DNA of 64,000 nt from Achatina immaculata (lineage: Eukaryota; Mollusca; Gastropoda; Stylommatophora; Achatinidae): assembly GCA_009760885.1 (NCBI GenBank), contig CM019716.1, positions 5,308,438 to 5,372,437 on the forward strand. The letters run 5' to 3'. This document shows, one piece after another, positions 47,755 through 59,859 of the stretch (positions are counted from its first letter, which is position 1; every line of letters starts with the position of its first letter). Both the position numbers and the translations under genes were made by a program. The notes under the pieces were generated by a model. The model saw only the letters and a list, made by a program, of their open reading frames with translations, did not search any database and had not been told where the DNA came from.

Positions 47755-48890
47755 TTCCCGGAGCACTGTAAGGAGTGATAGAGTCTTTATCAGCTCTTAT
47801 TTGCTGATCTTTATAGGGGCAGTGTGAGGAGTGATAGAGTCTTTATCAGCTCTTATTTGCTGATCTTTATAGGAGGACTGTAAGAAGTGATAGAGTCTTT
47901 ATCAGCTCTGATTTGCTGATCTTTATAGGAGCACTGTAAGAAGTGATAGAGTCTTTATCAGCTCTTATTTGCTGATCTTTATAGGGGCAGTGTGAGGAGT
48001 GATAGAGTCTTTATCAGCTCTTATTTGCTGATCTTTATAGGAGCAGTGTGAGGAGTGATAGAGTCTTTATCAGCTCTTATTTGCTGATCTTTATAGGGGC
48101 AGTGTGAGGAGTGATAGAGTCTTTATCAGCTCTTATTTGCTGATCTTTATAGGGGCAGTGTGAGGAGTGATAGAGTCTTTATCAGCTCTTATTTGCTGAT
48201 CTTTATAGGGGCAGTGTGAGGAGTGATAGAGTTTTTATCAGCTCTTATTTGCTGATCTTTATAGGGGCAGTGTGAGGAGTGATAGAGTCTTTATCAGCTC
48301 TTATTTGCTGATCTTTATAGGGGCAGTGTGAGGAGTGATAGAGTCTTTATCAGCTCTTATTTGCTGATCTTTATAGGAGCAGTGTGAGGAGTGATAGAGT
48401 CTTTATCAGCTCTTATTTGCTGATCTTTATAGGGGCAGTGTGAGGAGTGATAGAGTCTTTATCAGCTCTTATTTGCTGATCTTTATAGGGGCAGTGTGAG
48501 GAGTGATAGAGTCTTTATCAGCTCTTATTTGCTGATCTTTATAGGAGCAGTGTGAGGAGTGATAGAGTCTTTATCAGCTCTTATTTGCTGATCTTTATAG
48601 GAGCAGTGTGAGGAGTGATAGAGTCTTTATCAGCTCTTATTTGCTGATCTTTATAGGGGCAGTGTGAGGAGTGATAGAGTCTTTATCAGCTCTTATTTGC
48701 TGATCTTTATAGGGGCAGTGTGAGGAGTGATAGAGTCTTTATCAGCTCTTATTTGCTGATCTTTATAGGGGCAGTGTGAGGAGTAATAGAGTCTTTATCA
48801 GCTCTTATTTGCTGATCTTTATAGGAGCAGTGTGAGGAGTGATAGAGTCTTTATCAGCTCTTATTTGCTGAACTTTATAGGAGCAATGTC
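47755..48890. repeat. Minisatellite, 56-bp unit (20 copies)
   Basis: Highly homogeneous units of gagtgatagagtctttatca plus gctcttatttgctgatcttt and ataggggcagtgtgag. Each unit contains a dyad, atcagc/gctgat, around an 8-nt spacer. Confidence 0.97.
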
Positions 48891-48984
48891 CCCCAAACAC
48901 AAATCACCTTTGCATTGTCTGAAAGTAGTGTCCTAGCACACATTAACCATGTGCCAGAAAAAGCAGCTTCCCATTACATACCAA

Positions 48985-49880
48985 CCCTCTACTGGTGAAA
49001 GTAACTTCCTATTACATGCCAACCCTCTGCCTGTGAAAGTAACTTCTTATTACATGCCAACCCTCTGCCTGTGAAAGTAACTTCCTATTACATACCAACC
49101 ATTTGCCTGTGAAAGTAACTTCCTATTACATACCAACCCTCTGCCTGTGAATGTAACTTCCTATTACATACCAACCATCTGCTTATGAAAGTAACTTCCT
49201 ATTACGTACCAAACCACCTGTGAAAGTAATTTCCTATTACATACCAACCTTCTTCCTGTGAAAGTAATTTCCTGTTACATACCAACCCTCTGCCTGTGAA
49301 AGTAACTTCCTATTACATACCAACCCTCTGTCTGTGAAAGTAACTTCCTATTACATACCAACACATCTGCCTGTGAAAGTAACTTCCTATTACATACCAA
49401 CCCTGTACCAGTGAAAGTAACTTCCTATTACATACCAACCCTCTACCAGTGAAAGTAACTTCTTATTACATACCAACCCTCTGCCTGTGAAAGTAACTTC
49501 CTATTACATACCAACACATCTGCCTGTGAAAGTAACTTCCTATTACATACCAACCCTGTACCAGTGAAAGTAACTTCCTATTACATACCAACCCTCTACC
49601 AGTGAAAGTAACTTCCTATTACATACCAACCCTCTGCCTGTGAAAGTAACTTCCTATTACATACCAACCCATCTGCCTGTGAAAGTAACTTCCTATTACA
49701 TACCAACCCTGTACCAGTGAAAGTAACTTCCTATTACATACCAACCCTCTACCAGTGAAAGTAACTTTCTATTACATACCAACCCTCTGCCTGTGAAAGT
49801 AACTTTCTATTACATACCAACCCTCTGCCTGTGAAAGTAACTTCCTATTACATACCAACCCTCTACCTGTGAAAGTAACA
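48985..49880. repeat. Minisatellite, 38-bp unit (~24 copies)
   Basis: Units of aagtaacttcctattacata plus ccaaccctctgcctgtga, with a three-unit higher-order pattern (cacatctgcc / ctgtaccagt / ctctaccagt) repeated around 49365-49760. Confidence 0.96.
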
Positions 49881-50250
49881 TCACCTCCTGCATGTTATTG
49901 AATATCATCTGTGGTTGCACTGTGAAATGTCATTACCTGAAACATATTTCTACCAGATTTGACTGAGAAACTCTTTACTTCAGCGTCCAGTCTTTCCCTG
50001 AGCACTTCTTCAGTGAAGCAGAAACTCTGGCTCCAACATCCAGTTTACTGTGTGAAGTTTTCTGTGTGAAGTTTACTGTGTGAAGTTTTCTGTGTGAAGT
50101 TTTCTGTGTGAAGTTTTCTGCTGATATTTAAACTAAATCAGCATCCACTCTTCACCAATGAGTTATTTTTTTTTTTTAATGCAGAAATCTCTTTCATTTG
50201 ATTCATATGTGTCATTTTCTTCATTTTCTTTCTTTCTTTATTTTTGGCAG

Positions 50251-50455
50251 GGTACATCTCTTGAGATATCTGGAGAAATATTTTTACTGTATTTTCAGCC
50301 GCATGAAAGTCACCATCCATAATGTGTCCAGTGATGAAACTTGCGGTGTCCACCAGACCTTGCTGGGCATCAGAGAAGGCAAAGAAGGCTGGTTCAACCT
50401 TTATTGTCCAGGGGGTATAGCTTGTGATGATGATGGTCAGCTTTGGGGTGTTATG
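50251..50455 (+). CDS. CMIP: CMIP coding exon (KEGWF / CDDDG block)
   Basis: Acceptor tatttttggcag; donor gtaagt. One base completes the glutamate codon left open at 12641, followed by 68 codons ending in phase 0 at WGVM. The C-terminal half reads GKEGWFNLYCPGGIACDDDG, closely matching the vertebrate block [20 protein letters not shown]. The N-terminal half (VHLLRYLEKYFYCIFSRM and on to ETCGVHQTLL) aligns loosely with the vertebrate ALAHEKFTKEL...EVHSCLL stretch and is a few residues longer. The phase fit supports direct joining to the 12576-12641 exon, but a skipped intervening exon of compatible phase cannot be ruled out by eye. Confidence 0.92.
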
Positions 50456-50464
50456 GTAAGTGTT

Positions 50465-50570
50465 TTGAGAGCTAGCCTTAGATGGTGTCACATTTGTGAT
50501 GTGTGGTACAGTGGAGAGTTAGCCTTAGCTGGTGTCACATTTGTGATATGTGGTACAAGGGAGAGATAAC
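50465..50570. repeat. Short repeat just after a CMIP donor
   Basis: Two ~60-bp units with gtcacatttgtgatgtgtgg and gagttagccttag begin within 20 bp of the donor at 50456. Confidence 0.75.
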
Positions 50571-50744
50571 CTTTGATACTGTCATGTTTGGCGTATTGAG
50601 GTACAGAAAAGGAGAGAGTCTTAGATGCAGTCTTATGTGTGGTGTTCTGGTAAGAGATAGCCTTCAGTGATGTGACATACAGGGTGTATGGTAGGAGATT
50701 GAAGAGATAGTTTTATGATTGATATGACTTACAGGATGTATGGC

Positions 50745-51000
50745 AAGATTCTGTATAGATAGTATGACTTATAGGATGTATGGCAAGATTCTGTATAGAT
50801 AGTATGACTTACAGGATGTATGGCAAGATTCTGTATAGATAGTATGACTTACAGGATGTATGGCAAGATTCTGTATAGATAGTATGACTTATAGGATGTA
50901 TGGCAAGATTCTGTATAGATAGTATGACTTACAGGATGTATGGCAAGATTCTGTATTGATGGTATAACTTACAGGATGTATGGCAAGATTCTGTATTGAT
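50745..51000. repeat. Tandem repeat, 40-bp unit (~6 copies)
   Basis: Units of gatagtatgacttacaggat plus gtatggcaagattctgtata. Confidence 0.93.
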
Positions 51001-51074
51001 GTCAGTTTTGGGATGGTTTTGGAGTAAGGAGAAATAACTGAATATGGATAATGAGAGAACTTAATTTCCAAAGA

Positions 51075-51860
51075 TAGATAACATTGGAGGTATGATGTTC
51101 AGTGGGATAACATTGGAAGTGTAATGTTCAGTGAGATAACATTGGAAGTATGATGTTCAGTGAGATAAAATTGGAAGTGTGATGTTCAGTGAGATAACAT
51201 TGGAAGTATGATGTTCAGTGAGATAACATTGGAAGTGTAATGTTCAGTGAGATAACATTGGAAGTGTGATATTCAGTGAGATAATATTGGAAGTGTGATG
51301 TTCAGTGAGATAACATTGGAAGTGTAATGTTCAGTGAGATAACATTGGAAGTGTAATGTTCAGTGAGATAACATTGGAAGTATGATGTTCAGTGAGATAA
51401 CATTGGAAGTGTAATGTTCAGTGAGATAACATTGGAAGTGTGATGTTCAGTGAGATAACATTGGAAGTGTGATGTTCAGTGAGATAACATTGGAAGTGTG
51501 ATGTTCAGTGAGATAACATTGGAAGTGTGATGTTCAGTGAGATAACATTGGAAGTATGATGTTCAGTGAGATAAAATTGGAAGTATGATGTTCAGTGAGA
51601 TAACATTGGAAGTATGATGTTCAGTGAGATAAAATTGGAAGTATGATGTTCAGTGAGATAACATTGGAAGTATGATGTTCAGTGAGATAACATTGGAAGT
51701 ATGATGTTCAGTGAGATAAAATTGGAAGTATGATGTTCAGTGAGATAACATTGGAAGTGTGATGTTTAGTGAGATAACATTGGAAGTGTGATGTTCAGTG
51801 AGATAACATTGGAAGTATGATGTTCAGTGAGATAACATTGGAAGTGTGATGTTCAGAAAA
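51075..51860. repeat. Minisatellite, 29-bp unit (~27 copies)
   Basis: Units of gaagtgtgatgttcagtgag plus ataacattg. Confidence 0.96.
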
Positions 51861-52031
51861 AGTGGAGGAATGTTTCCATTTAAATTGAATTTTATCTTCC
51901 TTGTTTGTGTTCCTCTTTGCTTCCTCATAACATTTTCCTTTTCTAAAACTTTTTGTTTCTGCAGTTTATTTTAGTCTTTCTTCCTTCCTTCCTTTTAAAT
52001 GTACATTGCCAGTTTTTCCTGCATCCAACAG

Positions 52032-52145
52032 CTAAACACATTAATGAAGTGTTGCTGCAAGAGGAAAAAGTTTTTAATGAGCATCTCCAAGATGATTGGA
52101 CCAATCATGCTTCTTGCTCTCAGAGATAACATTGCTGCCATTGAG
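52032..52145 (+). CDS. CMIP: CMIP coding exon (GPIMLLALR block)
   Basis: Acceptor ctgcatccaacag; donor gtgagt. It has 38 codons in phase 0/0: LNTLMKCCCKRKKFLMSI, then GPIMLLALRDN and AAIE. Vertebrate CMIP has ILMGSCYKTKKFLLSL and GPCMLLALRGN at the same place, so both landmarks are present. The donor is followed within about 90 bp by the 27-bp minisatellite at 52235-52800. Confidence 0.93.
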
Positions 52146-52234
52146 GTGAGTTCTAATCTAGCACATAACCTGAGTGTTTTAGATCAGTTGTTCCTCTGTC
52201 TCAGACATTGAGAAGATCCAGGAGCTGGCAGGAG

Positions 52235-52803
52235 AGACAGAGTGTCACCAGCATCAGAACAAGGGGAGTGTCACCAGCATCAGAACCAAGGGGAGTGTTA
52301 CCAGCATCAGAACAAAGAGGAGTGTCACCAGCATCAGAACAAGGGGAGTGTCCCCAGCATCAGAACCAAGGGGAGTGTCCCCAGCATCAGAACAGAGGGG
52401 AGTGTCCCCAGCATCAGAACCAAGGAGAGTGTCCCCAGCATCAGAACCAAGGGGAGTGTCCCCAGCATCAGAATAAAGGGGAGGGTCCCCAGCATCAGAA
52501 CAAGGGGAGTGTCCCCAGCATCAGAACCAAGGGGAGTGTCCCCAGCATCAGAACCAAGGGGAGTGTCCCCAGCATCAGAACAAGGGGAGTGTTGCTAGCA
52601 TCAGAACCAAGGGGAGTGTCGCCAGCATCAGAACCAAGGGGAGTGTCCCCAGCATCAGAACCAAGGGGAGTGTCCCCAGCATCAGAACCAAGGGGAGTGT
52701 CCCCAGCATCAGAACCAAGGGGAGTGTCCCCAGCATCAGAACCAAGGGGAGTGTCCCCAGCATCAGAACCAAGGGGATTGTCCCCAGCATCAGAACCAAG
52801 TGA
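52235..52803. repeat. Minisatellite, 27-bp unit (~21 copies)
   Basis: Units of ccccagcatcagaaccaagg plus ggagtgt. Unit length is divisible by three, so open shadow frames exist on both strands. Part of it is duplicated at 54236-54661. Confidence 0.96.
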
Positions 52804-53291
52804 ACTGTCACCATTCTGTCATTGACATCAGAGCTTCGTGAATACATTTTTTGTTGTTGTTGTTGTGAACAGGGTTCGAAATTGAGGTTGTATGAAGATT
52901 TTTCATTTTGAAGAGTTGAAGAATATGAACAAAACATGATTCCCTTTCATGAAAATATAAATGTCAGTAAGATCATTAAAAAAACGTTGAACTTTGATGA
53001 AAATGCCGGTTTTAGAGATTTCATCTTTTCTGCCGTCACATTATGTAGGTCACTTATTCCAGGTGATGGTTAATAGATTTTTAATTCTCTGGAAAGATCA
53101 CCGTGGACTTTAGCTGTCATGACATGAAGCTTGACAGCCGCTCGTATCAAGAACATCTGCTCCAAGCATGTTGTTGTCTAGTAAGCAAAACTTGTCACTC
53201 AGCTACAAACGAGTCATGTTTGTGATTTTAGATCCAGTTTTTTTTTTTTTGGGTGTATTTTGTGTTTTCCACACACAATTTTTGTATGTAA

Positions 53292-53311
53292 GGCAAGCGC
53301 ATGTATACCCA
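53292..53311 (+). repeat. Intronic 20-nt copy of CMIP exon sequence
   Basis: ggcaagcgcatgtataccca is identical to bases 53954-53973 of the downstream exon (encoding GKRMYTQ) and recurs at 55152-55171 in the duplicate. It is followed by two tandem units of catgacaagagctgggaata. Confidence 0.9.
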
Positions 53312-53866
53312 CATGACAAGAGCTGGGAATAACTGGCAGAGTACCATGACAAGAGCTGGGAATAACTGGCAAAGTACCACGCCTCACATGTAACTCCACA
53401 AAGTAGTGATAGGTCATTTGTGGGAAAAAAAAAGAAAACAAAAATGAAATGTGAAGACAGAAAATGCAGGCTTGAACAAACAAACAAACAAACAAACAGA
53501 CTTCATTTTCAAAGGTCAAAGAATTTAGTAAGCAGAAGCAGCTGACATTCTTCCTTTCATCTCATTCATCCAGCATCAGATATACAAGACTATGCAACAC
53601 AAACATGCTGTGCTGTTACTGTGGTCAGTTATGCTAATCAGATATTTGTAGAATCAGCCATGAGGGGAAAAATAATGCTTGAATTCTAGCAAAAATAAGT
53701 AGCATCTACCAGCCTCATGACTGTCCTCTAGGGTGAATAGAGCATTGTCTTTGTTGCCATGTTGGGTGGGTGTAAACCATAGAATTATGACGTTGCAGCT
53801 AACAGAGATATGACTGGTTTATCTGGTTGTTGACTGGATTTGACCAGATTCTGATTTCTTGTCTAG

Positions 53867-54007
53867 GTTCTGTGTGCCATGCTGGAGCTGGAAGTTGTGG
53901 AGAACACTGACCTGAAGATGCAGATGATTACAACCCTGCAGTCGACAACTGACGGCAAGCGCATGTATACCCAGCTGTGTGAGCGTCAGATTGCTATCAA
54001 GGAGATT
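53867..54007 (+). CDS. CMIP: CMIP coding exon, duplicated exon copy 1
   Basis: Acceptor tttcttgtctag; donor gtaagt. It has 47 codons in phase 0/0, reading VLCAMLELEVVENTDLKMQM, then QSTTDGKRMYTQLCERQ and IKEI. It corresponds to vertebrate CMIP ILCLMLEYNIIDNND...GKRMYEQLCDRQ. The whole exon and its flanks are repeated 1,848 bp downstream. Both copies keep the frame and consensus splice sites, so either one or both could be spliced in. Inclusion of both would add an in-frame 47-residue repeat that vertebrate CMIP lacks. Confidence 0.92.
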
Positions 54008-54029
54008 GTAAGTGCTTGAGACTCCTACA

Positions 54030-54228
54030 TTTCAGTGTTATTTAGAAGTGAGAAGTGAGTGTGAAACATTTCAGTATTATTTAGAAGTGAGCATGAAACA
54101 TTTCAATGTTATTTAGAAGTGAGCGTGAAACATTTCAGTGTTATTTAGAAGTGAGCATGAAACATTTCAGTGTTATTTAGAAGTGAACATGAAACATTTC
54201 AGTATTATTTAGAAGTGAGAAGTGAGTA
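54030..54228. repeat. 32-bp minisatellite after exon copy 1
   Basis: Units of gtgagcatgaaacatttcag plus tgttatttagaa, starting about 25 bp after the donor at 54008. Confidence 0.92.
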
Positions 54229-54235
54229 TGAAACA

Positions 54236-55900
54236 TGTCCCCAGCATCAGAACAGAGGGGAGTGTCCCCAGCATCAGAACCAAGGAGAGTGTCCCCAGCA
54301 TCAGAACCAAGGGGAGTGTCCCCAGCATCAGAATAAAGGGGAGGGTCCCCAGCATCAGAACAAGGGGAGTGTCCCCAGCATCAGAACCAAGGGGAGTGTC
54401 CCCAGCATCAGAACCAAGGGGAGTGTCCCCAGCATCAGAACAAGGGGAGTGTTGCTAGCATCAGAACCAAGGGGAGTGTCCCCAGCATCAGAACCAAGGG
54501 GAGTGTCCCCAGCATCAGAACCAAGGGGAGTGTCCCCAGCATCAGAACCAAGGGGAGTGTCCCCAGCATCAGAACCAAGGGGAGTGTCCCCAGCATCAGA
54601 ACCAAGGGGAGTGTCCCCAGCATCAGAACCAAGGGGATTGTCCCCAGCATCAGAACCAAGTGAACTGTCACCATTCTGTCATTGACATCAGAGCTTCGTG
54701 AATACATTTTTTGTTGTTGTTGTTGTGAACAGGGTTCGAAATTGAGGTTGTATGAAGATTTTTCATTTTGAAGAGTTGAAGAATATGAACAAAACATGAT
54801 TCCCTTTCATGAAAATATAAATGTCAGTAAGATCATTAAAAAAACGTTGAACTTTGATGAAAATGCCGGTTTTAGAGATTTCATCTTTTCTGCCGTCACA
54901 TTATGTAGGTCACTTATTCCAGGTGATGGTTAATAGATTTTTAATTCTCTGGAAAGATCACCGTGGACTTTAGCTGTCATGACATGAAGCTTGACAGCCG
55001 CTCGTATCAAGAACATCTGCTCCAAGCATGTTGTTGTCTAGTAAGCAAAACTTGTCACTCAGCTACAAACGAGTCATGTTTGTGATTTTAGATCCAGTTT
55101 TTTTTTTTTTGGGTGTATTTTGTGTTTTCCACACACAATTTTTGTATGTAAGGCAAGCGCATGTATACCCACATGACAAGAGCTGGGAATAACTGGCAGA
55201 GTACCATGACAAGAGCTGGGAATAACTGGCAAAGTACCACGCCTCACATGTAACTCCACAAAGTAGTGATAGGTCATTTGTGGAAAAAAAAAGAAAACAA
55301 AAATGAAATGTGAAGACAGAAAATGCAGGCTTGAACAAACAAACAAACAGACTTCATTTTCAAAGGTCAAAGAATTTAGTAAGCAGAAGCAGCTGACATT
55401 CTTCCTTTCATCTCATTCATGTCCGGTCATCCAGCATCGGATATACAAGACTATGCAACACAAACATGCTGTGCTGTTACTGTGGTCAGTTATGCTAATC
55501 AGATATTTGTAGAATCAGCCATGAGGGGAAAAATGATGCTTGAATTCTAGCAAAAACAAGTAGCATCTACCAGCCTCATGACTGTCCTCTATCTGTCTTT
55601 GTTGCCATGTTGGGTGGGTGTAAACCATAGAATTATGACGTTGCAGCTAACAGAGATATGACTGGTTTATCTGGTTGTTGACTGGATTTGACCAGATTCT
55701 GATTTCTTTTCTAGGTTCTGTGTGCCATGCTGGAGCTGGAAGTTGTGGAGAACACTGACCTGAAGATGCAGATGATTACAACCCTGCAGTCGACATCTGA
55801 TGGCAAGCGCATGTATACCCAGCTGTGTGAGCGTCAGATTGCTATCAAGGAGATTGTAAGTGCTTGAGTTATTTAGAAGTGAGAAGTGAGTGTGAAACAT
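54236..55900. repeat. ~1.85-kb tandem duplication containing a CMIP exon, unit 2
   Basis: Same order of elements as unit 1. Differences include an array substitution (gtcgcc to gtcccc), shorter A and (aaac)n runs near 55283-55345, an added gtccggt near 55421 and a 10-bp deletion near 55590, so the copies have begun to diverge. Confidence 0.92.
55715..55855 (+). CDS. CMIP: CMIP coding exon, duplicated exon copy 2
   Basis: Second copy of the 53867-54007 exon, also 47 codons in phase 0/0, with acceptor tttcttttctag and donor gtaagt. It differs from copy 1 at two bases: one Thr-to-Ser change (QSTTDGKR to QSTSDGKR) and one silent Asp codon change. The surrounding ~1.85 kb is also duplicated, with scattered substitutions and indels. 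Possible readings are a recent genomic tandem duplication giving alternative or mutually exclusive exons, or two haplotypes laid end to end in the assembly. Sequence alone cannot separate these. Confidence 0.85.
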
Positions 55901-56395
55901 TTCAGTATTATTTAGAAGTGAGCATGAAACATTTCAATGTTATTTAGAAGTGAGCGTGAAACATTTCAGTGTTATTTAGAAGTGAGCATGAAACATTTCA
56001 GTGTTATTTAGAAGTGAACATGAAACATTTCAGTGTTATTTAGAAGTGAGAAGTGAGTATGAAACATTTCAGTGTTATTTAGAAGTGAGCATAAAACATT
56101 TCAGTGTTATTTAGAAGTGAGCATGAAACATTTCAGTGTTATTTAGAAGTGAGCGTGAAACATTTCAGTGTTATTTAGAAGTGAGCATGAAACATTTCAG
56201 TGTTATTTAGAAGTGAGCATGAAACATTTCAGTATTATTGAGAAGTGAGCATAAAACATTTCAGTGTCATTTAGAAGTGAGCATGAAACATTTCAGTATT
56301 ATTTAGAAGTGAGAAGTGAGTGTGAAACATTTCAGTGTTATTTAGAAGTGAGCATGAAACATTTCAGTGTTATTTAGAAGCGAGAAGTGAGCATG
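55868..56395. repeat. 32-bp minisatellite after exon copy 2
   Basis: Same unit as 54030-54228, about 16 copies, starting about 12 bp after the donor at 55856. Confidence 0.94.
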
Positions 56396-56689
56396 TCATT
56401 GTAGAAGGTTGGCGGTACAATTTTATCAGATGATTTCAGAGATGATTTTGCTGGTCATCGGTGTTTGAAGTTTGATGAATTCAGAGATGAGTTTGCTTGC
56501 CATCAGGGCACACCTTCTCAAAGGTTGAGAAGCATTTAATTCAGGGACCTGTCATAGAGAAAACTAACCAGATTTCAAATATTCTTTCAAGACCAGTTCA
56601 CTTCATGTAGCATTTTCTCAAGCCCAGCTGTAGAGTTTGAGTGTTAACCAGCTCTGCCATGAGCTCTGATCTTATTGGCCTGTTACACC

Positions 56690-57205
56690 AGCCTGTACGA
56701 CAAAGTATGGAGATAAGACAAAGATGTCACAACAGCCTGTACAACAGAGTGTGGAGATAAGACAAAGATGTCACAACAGCCTGTACAACAAAGTATGGAG
56801 ATAAGACAAAGATGTCACAACAGCCTGTACAACAAAGTATGGAGATAAGACAAAGATGTCACAACAGCCTGTATGACAAAGTATGGAGATAAGACAAAGA
56901 TGTCACAACAGCCTGTACAACAAAGTATGGAGATAAGACAAAGATGTCACAACAGCCTGTACAACAGAGTGTGGAGATAAGACAAAGATGTCACAACAGC
57001 CTGTACAACAAAGTATGGAGATAAGACAAAGATGTCACAACAGCCTGTACAACAAAGTATGGAGATAAGACAAAGATGTCACAACAGCCTGTACAACAGA
57101 GTGTGGAGATAAGTCTAAGATGTCACAACAGCCTGTATGACAAAGTATGGAGATAAGACAAAGATGTCACAACAGCCTGTACAACAAAGTATGGAGATAA
57201 GATAG
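56690..57205. repeat. Minisatellite, 44-bp unit (~11 copies)
   Basis: Units of caacagcctgtacaacaaag plus tatggagataagacaaagat and gtca; ends about 125 bp before the LRR exon. Confidence 0.96.
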
Positions 57206-57238
57206 TCTGAACTAGCTTTGATGTAAGTGCCCTCTTAA

Positions 57239-58285
<1,047 letters not shown>

Positions 58286-58598
58286 CCATATGTTTTGGCC
58301 AAACATCATAAGAAATAACATCTTGTTGGCAGAAATGCAGATGAATCCTCTGACAGCAGTTGTTGAAGAAAGATGCTGCCGATGGTTTGGACATGTGCTC
58401 CAAATGACTGACAACTCACTACCAAAAACAGCACTAAGATGGACACCACAGGGGAACAGACCAAAAGAGACGAAGAACAACAGAGAGAATGTTGAGTAAT
58501 AGAGGGCTCAACTGGGCAAGAGCGGAAAAAAAGGCAAAAGGACAAGCATTTGTGGAAAACCCATGCAGAAACCCCATGTGCCCTGGGCATTTAAGGTT

Positions 58599-58637
<39 letters not shown>
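58286..58637 (+). mobile_element. LINE 3' fragment (family 2) with (GA)n tail
   Basis: The plus strand reads FWPNIIRNNILLAEMQMNPL, RWFGHVLQMTDNSLPKTALR and WTPQGNRPKE, the same family as 16576-17677 at the protein level. A frameshift follows, then a (ga)n tail at about 58600-58636. Severely 5'-truncated. Confidence 0.85.
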
Positions 58638-58639
<2 letters not shown>

Positions 58640-58972
58640 CCATATGTGGAGTGTACTCTGGTATGCCTCAACTTGTAGACATGTAGCTTTTACCAAACAT
58701 AAATGATGGGTGCCCAGCTTTTTCCACCATATTTGACCAGTCTTGCAAGAAACCATTTAGAACCCACATACATCATTATCAGAAGTCAGTTGGCCAGTTG
58801 CTTTGCTACTACCAAGTTCAGAGTTGAGAATGATGATAATAGTATATCATTTTATGAGTTTATTTACACAAGACACTATATAAAGCACGATTCACATGAT
58901 GGTGTGTCTATCAGTCAGTTCATCCGTTTTACTGTAGCTTTGTTCTGTGCCCTGTTTCGTCTTGTTCCCTAA

Positions 58973-59116
<144 letters not shown>

Positions 59117-59139
59117 TGACCTTGTTTTCAGTTTGTGTA

Positions 59140-59265
59140 TAGCTGACAGTTGACAGAGCTAACAGAACAGTTGACAGGGCTAACAGAACAGTTGACAGAG
59201 CTAACAGAACAGTTGACAGGGCTAACAGAACAGTTGACAGAGCTAACAGAACAGTTGACAGGGCA
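59140..59265. repeat. Minisatellite, 21-bp unit (6 copies)
   Basis: Units of agttgacagagctaacagaa plus c, alternating gagct/gggct; starts about 30 bp after the donor at 59112. Confidence 0.93.
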
Positions 59266-59710
59266 GGTTTTGAATTGTTAACTTTGAATCCTGGACTATG
59301 TTTGGAACAGAGACCAGTTAGGAAAGTCGTTTGTCTGAAAATATTCCACTTTTCACACAATCATTGAGAGCAGTTTACATTTTCTTGTAAGAGCAGAAAA
59401 ATGCAAGCACATCACACATAGTGAGATTGGTGGTATGAGTGATGATGAGAATTTGAAATATTACAGCCATTTACTGTGTAGGTAATGTTAACAAGTTTGT
59501 TGTTAGCAGAAACAGTTAACAAGTTTGTTGTTAGCAGAAATAGTTAAAATTATTAGTCCATTGTTAGCAAAACAGTAATTGAATGAGGATCATTCTTAGC
59601 ATGAATGCCATTACGTACACAATCGGATATATGTAAGTAGAAGCCACAACACTTGTGTTGATGTTGACATATGATTTTTGTACCAGAAGATATATGTTTT
59701 ATGTCCTCAG

Positions 59711-59781
59711 CGATGAAGAGTCTACGCAAACTAAACCTTAACAGCACTAGCCTTTCTGCTCTAACATTTGAAGGCTTGAAG
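59711..59781 (+). CDS. CMIP: CMIP coding exon (LRR, KLNLNSTSLS)
   Basis: Acceptor ttttatgtcctcag; donor gtcagt. Two bases complete a serine codon with the previous exon, then 23 codons follow: MKSLRKLNLNSTSLSALTFE and GLK, ending in phase 0. Vertebrate CMIP reads [23 protein letters not shown] here. It is a short exon (71 nt), clear from phase and homology. Confidence 0.95.
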
Positions 59782-59859
59782 GTCAGTCAATCAGTCACTC
59801 TTAAGATATCTGAAAAATCCACTTCATTTGGCCCTACGTGGCTTGCATTTAGAGATATT

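Larger units (their letters stand above)
52378..54235. repeat. ~1.85-kb tandem duplication containing a CMIP exon, unit 1
   Basis: Runs from inside the 27-bp array, through ~1 kb of intron, the 53867-54007 exon and the start of the 32-bp array. Unit 2 starts at 54236 with the same array phase (tccccagcatcagaacagag). Confidence 0.92.

Noticed and set aside
47755..49880. Regularly spaced repeats considered as a CRISPR array
   Set aside because: Units are contiguous with no unique spacers, and the genome is eukaryotic with spliced genes.
52208..52825. 205-codon frame with SPASEP/QHQNQGE repeats, plus a minus-strand counterpart
   Set aside because: Array shadow of the 27-bp minisatellite inside a CMIP intron. 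The same array is open in several frames and on both strands.
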